Positions 63,790-64,000 of a stretch of DNA of 64,000 bases are shown here, one piece after another. Location: the NCBI GenBank assembly GCA_045538835.1, contig JAZQEF010000001.1, forward strand, positions 1 to 64,000, given 5' to 3'. Within the stretch, counting starts at the first letter, position 1. Each line of letters starts with the position of its first letter. The notes below the pieces were generated by a model. That model had not been told where the DNA came from. It saw only the letters and a list, made by a program, of their open reading frames with translations, and made no database searches. The stretch is from RGIG6165 sp045538835. Its GTDB lineage: Bacteria; Bacillota; Clostridia; Oscillospirales; Feifaniaceae. The translations under genes and the position numbers were made by a program.

Positions 63790-64000
63790 TCATTTTTTCT
63801 CTTCGAGGCTACTATATAGACTCTTCATAAAACCATCTACTCTTGCCGACGATATATCTCCTCCAATCACCCTTCCTTTATAAATAAGTAAATTTGCATA
63901 TACTTTCTCATTTTCATAACCCGGATACCGCTTTACTGTATATGTAAATTTATCGACAGTTTTGCCCGCATATTTTTTTAAATCAAAACCATCTTTTTTC
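63790..64000 (-). CDS. C-terminal part of a DUF4830 family protein (partial)
   Basis: The minus strand is open from the window edge to a TGA at 63790-63792, giving the last 69 residues (KDGFDLKKYAGKTVDKFTY, then YPGYENEKVYANLLIYKGRVIGGDISS, here in two overlapping parts, then VDGFMKSLYS). This resembles the C-terminal DUF4830 domain of Firmicutes membrane proteins, whose function is unknown. The start is outside the window. An A/T-rich gap of 130 bases separates it from ugpC. Confidence 0.7.
   Translation of the reverse strand, partial: KKDGFDLKKYAGKTVDKFTYTVKRYPGYENEKVYANLLIYKGRVIGGDISSARVDGFMKSLYSSLEEKK

Overview
The window comes from the chromosome of a low-GC, endospore-forming member of the Clostridia, most likely an uncultured gut-type Oscillospirales/Ruminococcaceae relative. 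The main signs are the fused IspH-ribosomal S1 protein, the hprK-murB-rapZ-whiA-dnaE-pfkA gene order, RemA (DUF370), a ComF/RecD2/MreB block, and sporulation genes (yunB, gerW/ytfJ, dpaAB, spoVG). Coding density is very high. Almost everything is on the minus strand; only the 5' fragment, rnpB-udg, rpmB and murC are on the plus strand. No gene-free stretch exceeds about 200 bases once RNA genes are counted. I see no insertion sequence, prophage, CRISPR array or integrase.

Layout, left to right. 1-5.7 kb: the end of an unrecognised plus-strand gene, a GMP synthase that lacks the amidotransferase domain, a DUF1287 lipid- or membrane-anchored protein, and an 1101-residue membrane-anchored protein that ends in a metallo-beta-lactamase domain. 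A tRNA-Leu with its own promoter and terminator follows. 5.7-11.3 kb: glmM, ruvB, ruvA, ruvC, a methionine gamma-lyase-family PLP enzyme and a GNAT protein. 11.3-12.3 kb: RNase P RNA and a family 4 uracil-DNA glycosylase. 12.3-15.0 kb: ligA and yunB. 15.1-27.4 kb: one long run of tightly packed genes (M50 protease, scpA, scpB, DUF2953, gerW, dac, rluB, a small unknown, HI0933 flavoprotein, MBOAT acyltransferase, DHHW protein, cmk, plsC, ispH-S1), joining chromosome segregation, spore formation, wall remodelling, lipid synthesis and translation.

27.4-35.6 kb: pfkA, dnaE, whiA, rapZ, murB, hprK. 35.8-40.1 kb: rpmB, plsY, der, DUF512 protein, rpmF, yceD. 40.1-46.2 kb: glmS, dipicolinate synthase dpaB-dpaA, spoVG, murC, mreB. 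46.3-50.9 kb: comF, recD2, a small membrane protein, and metK under a SAM-I riboswitch. 50.9-57.3 kb: rpoD, dnaG, dgt, a YigZ/IMPACT protein, hflX, a GNAT protein. 57.3-57.8 kb: tRNA Gln-His-Arg-Gly. 57.8-64 kb: a ClpE-like unfoldase, CvpA-like protein, gmk, remA, yicC, an orphan sugar-ABC ATPase, and the C-terminal end of a DUF4830 protein.

Most of the window is core housekeeping DNA. The parts worth a second look are the membrane-anchored metallo-beta-lactamase giant, the separate GuaA ATP-pyrophosphatase, the acyltransferase/DHHW pair set inside a core operon, and a promoter that appears to lie inside the metK terminator hairpin and to free the start site of the next gene.
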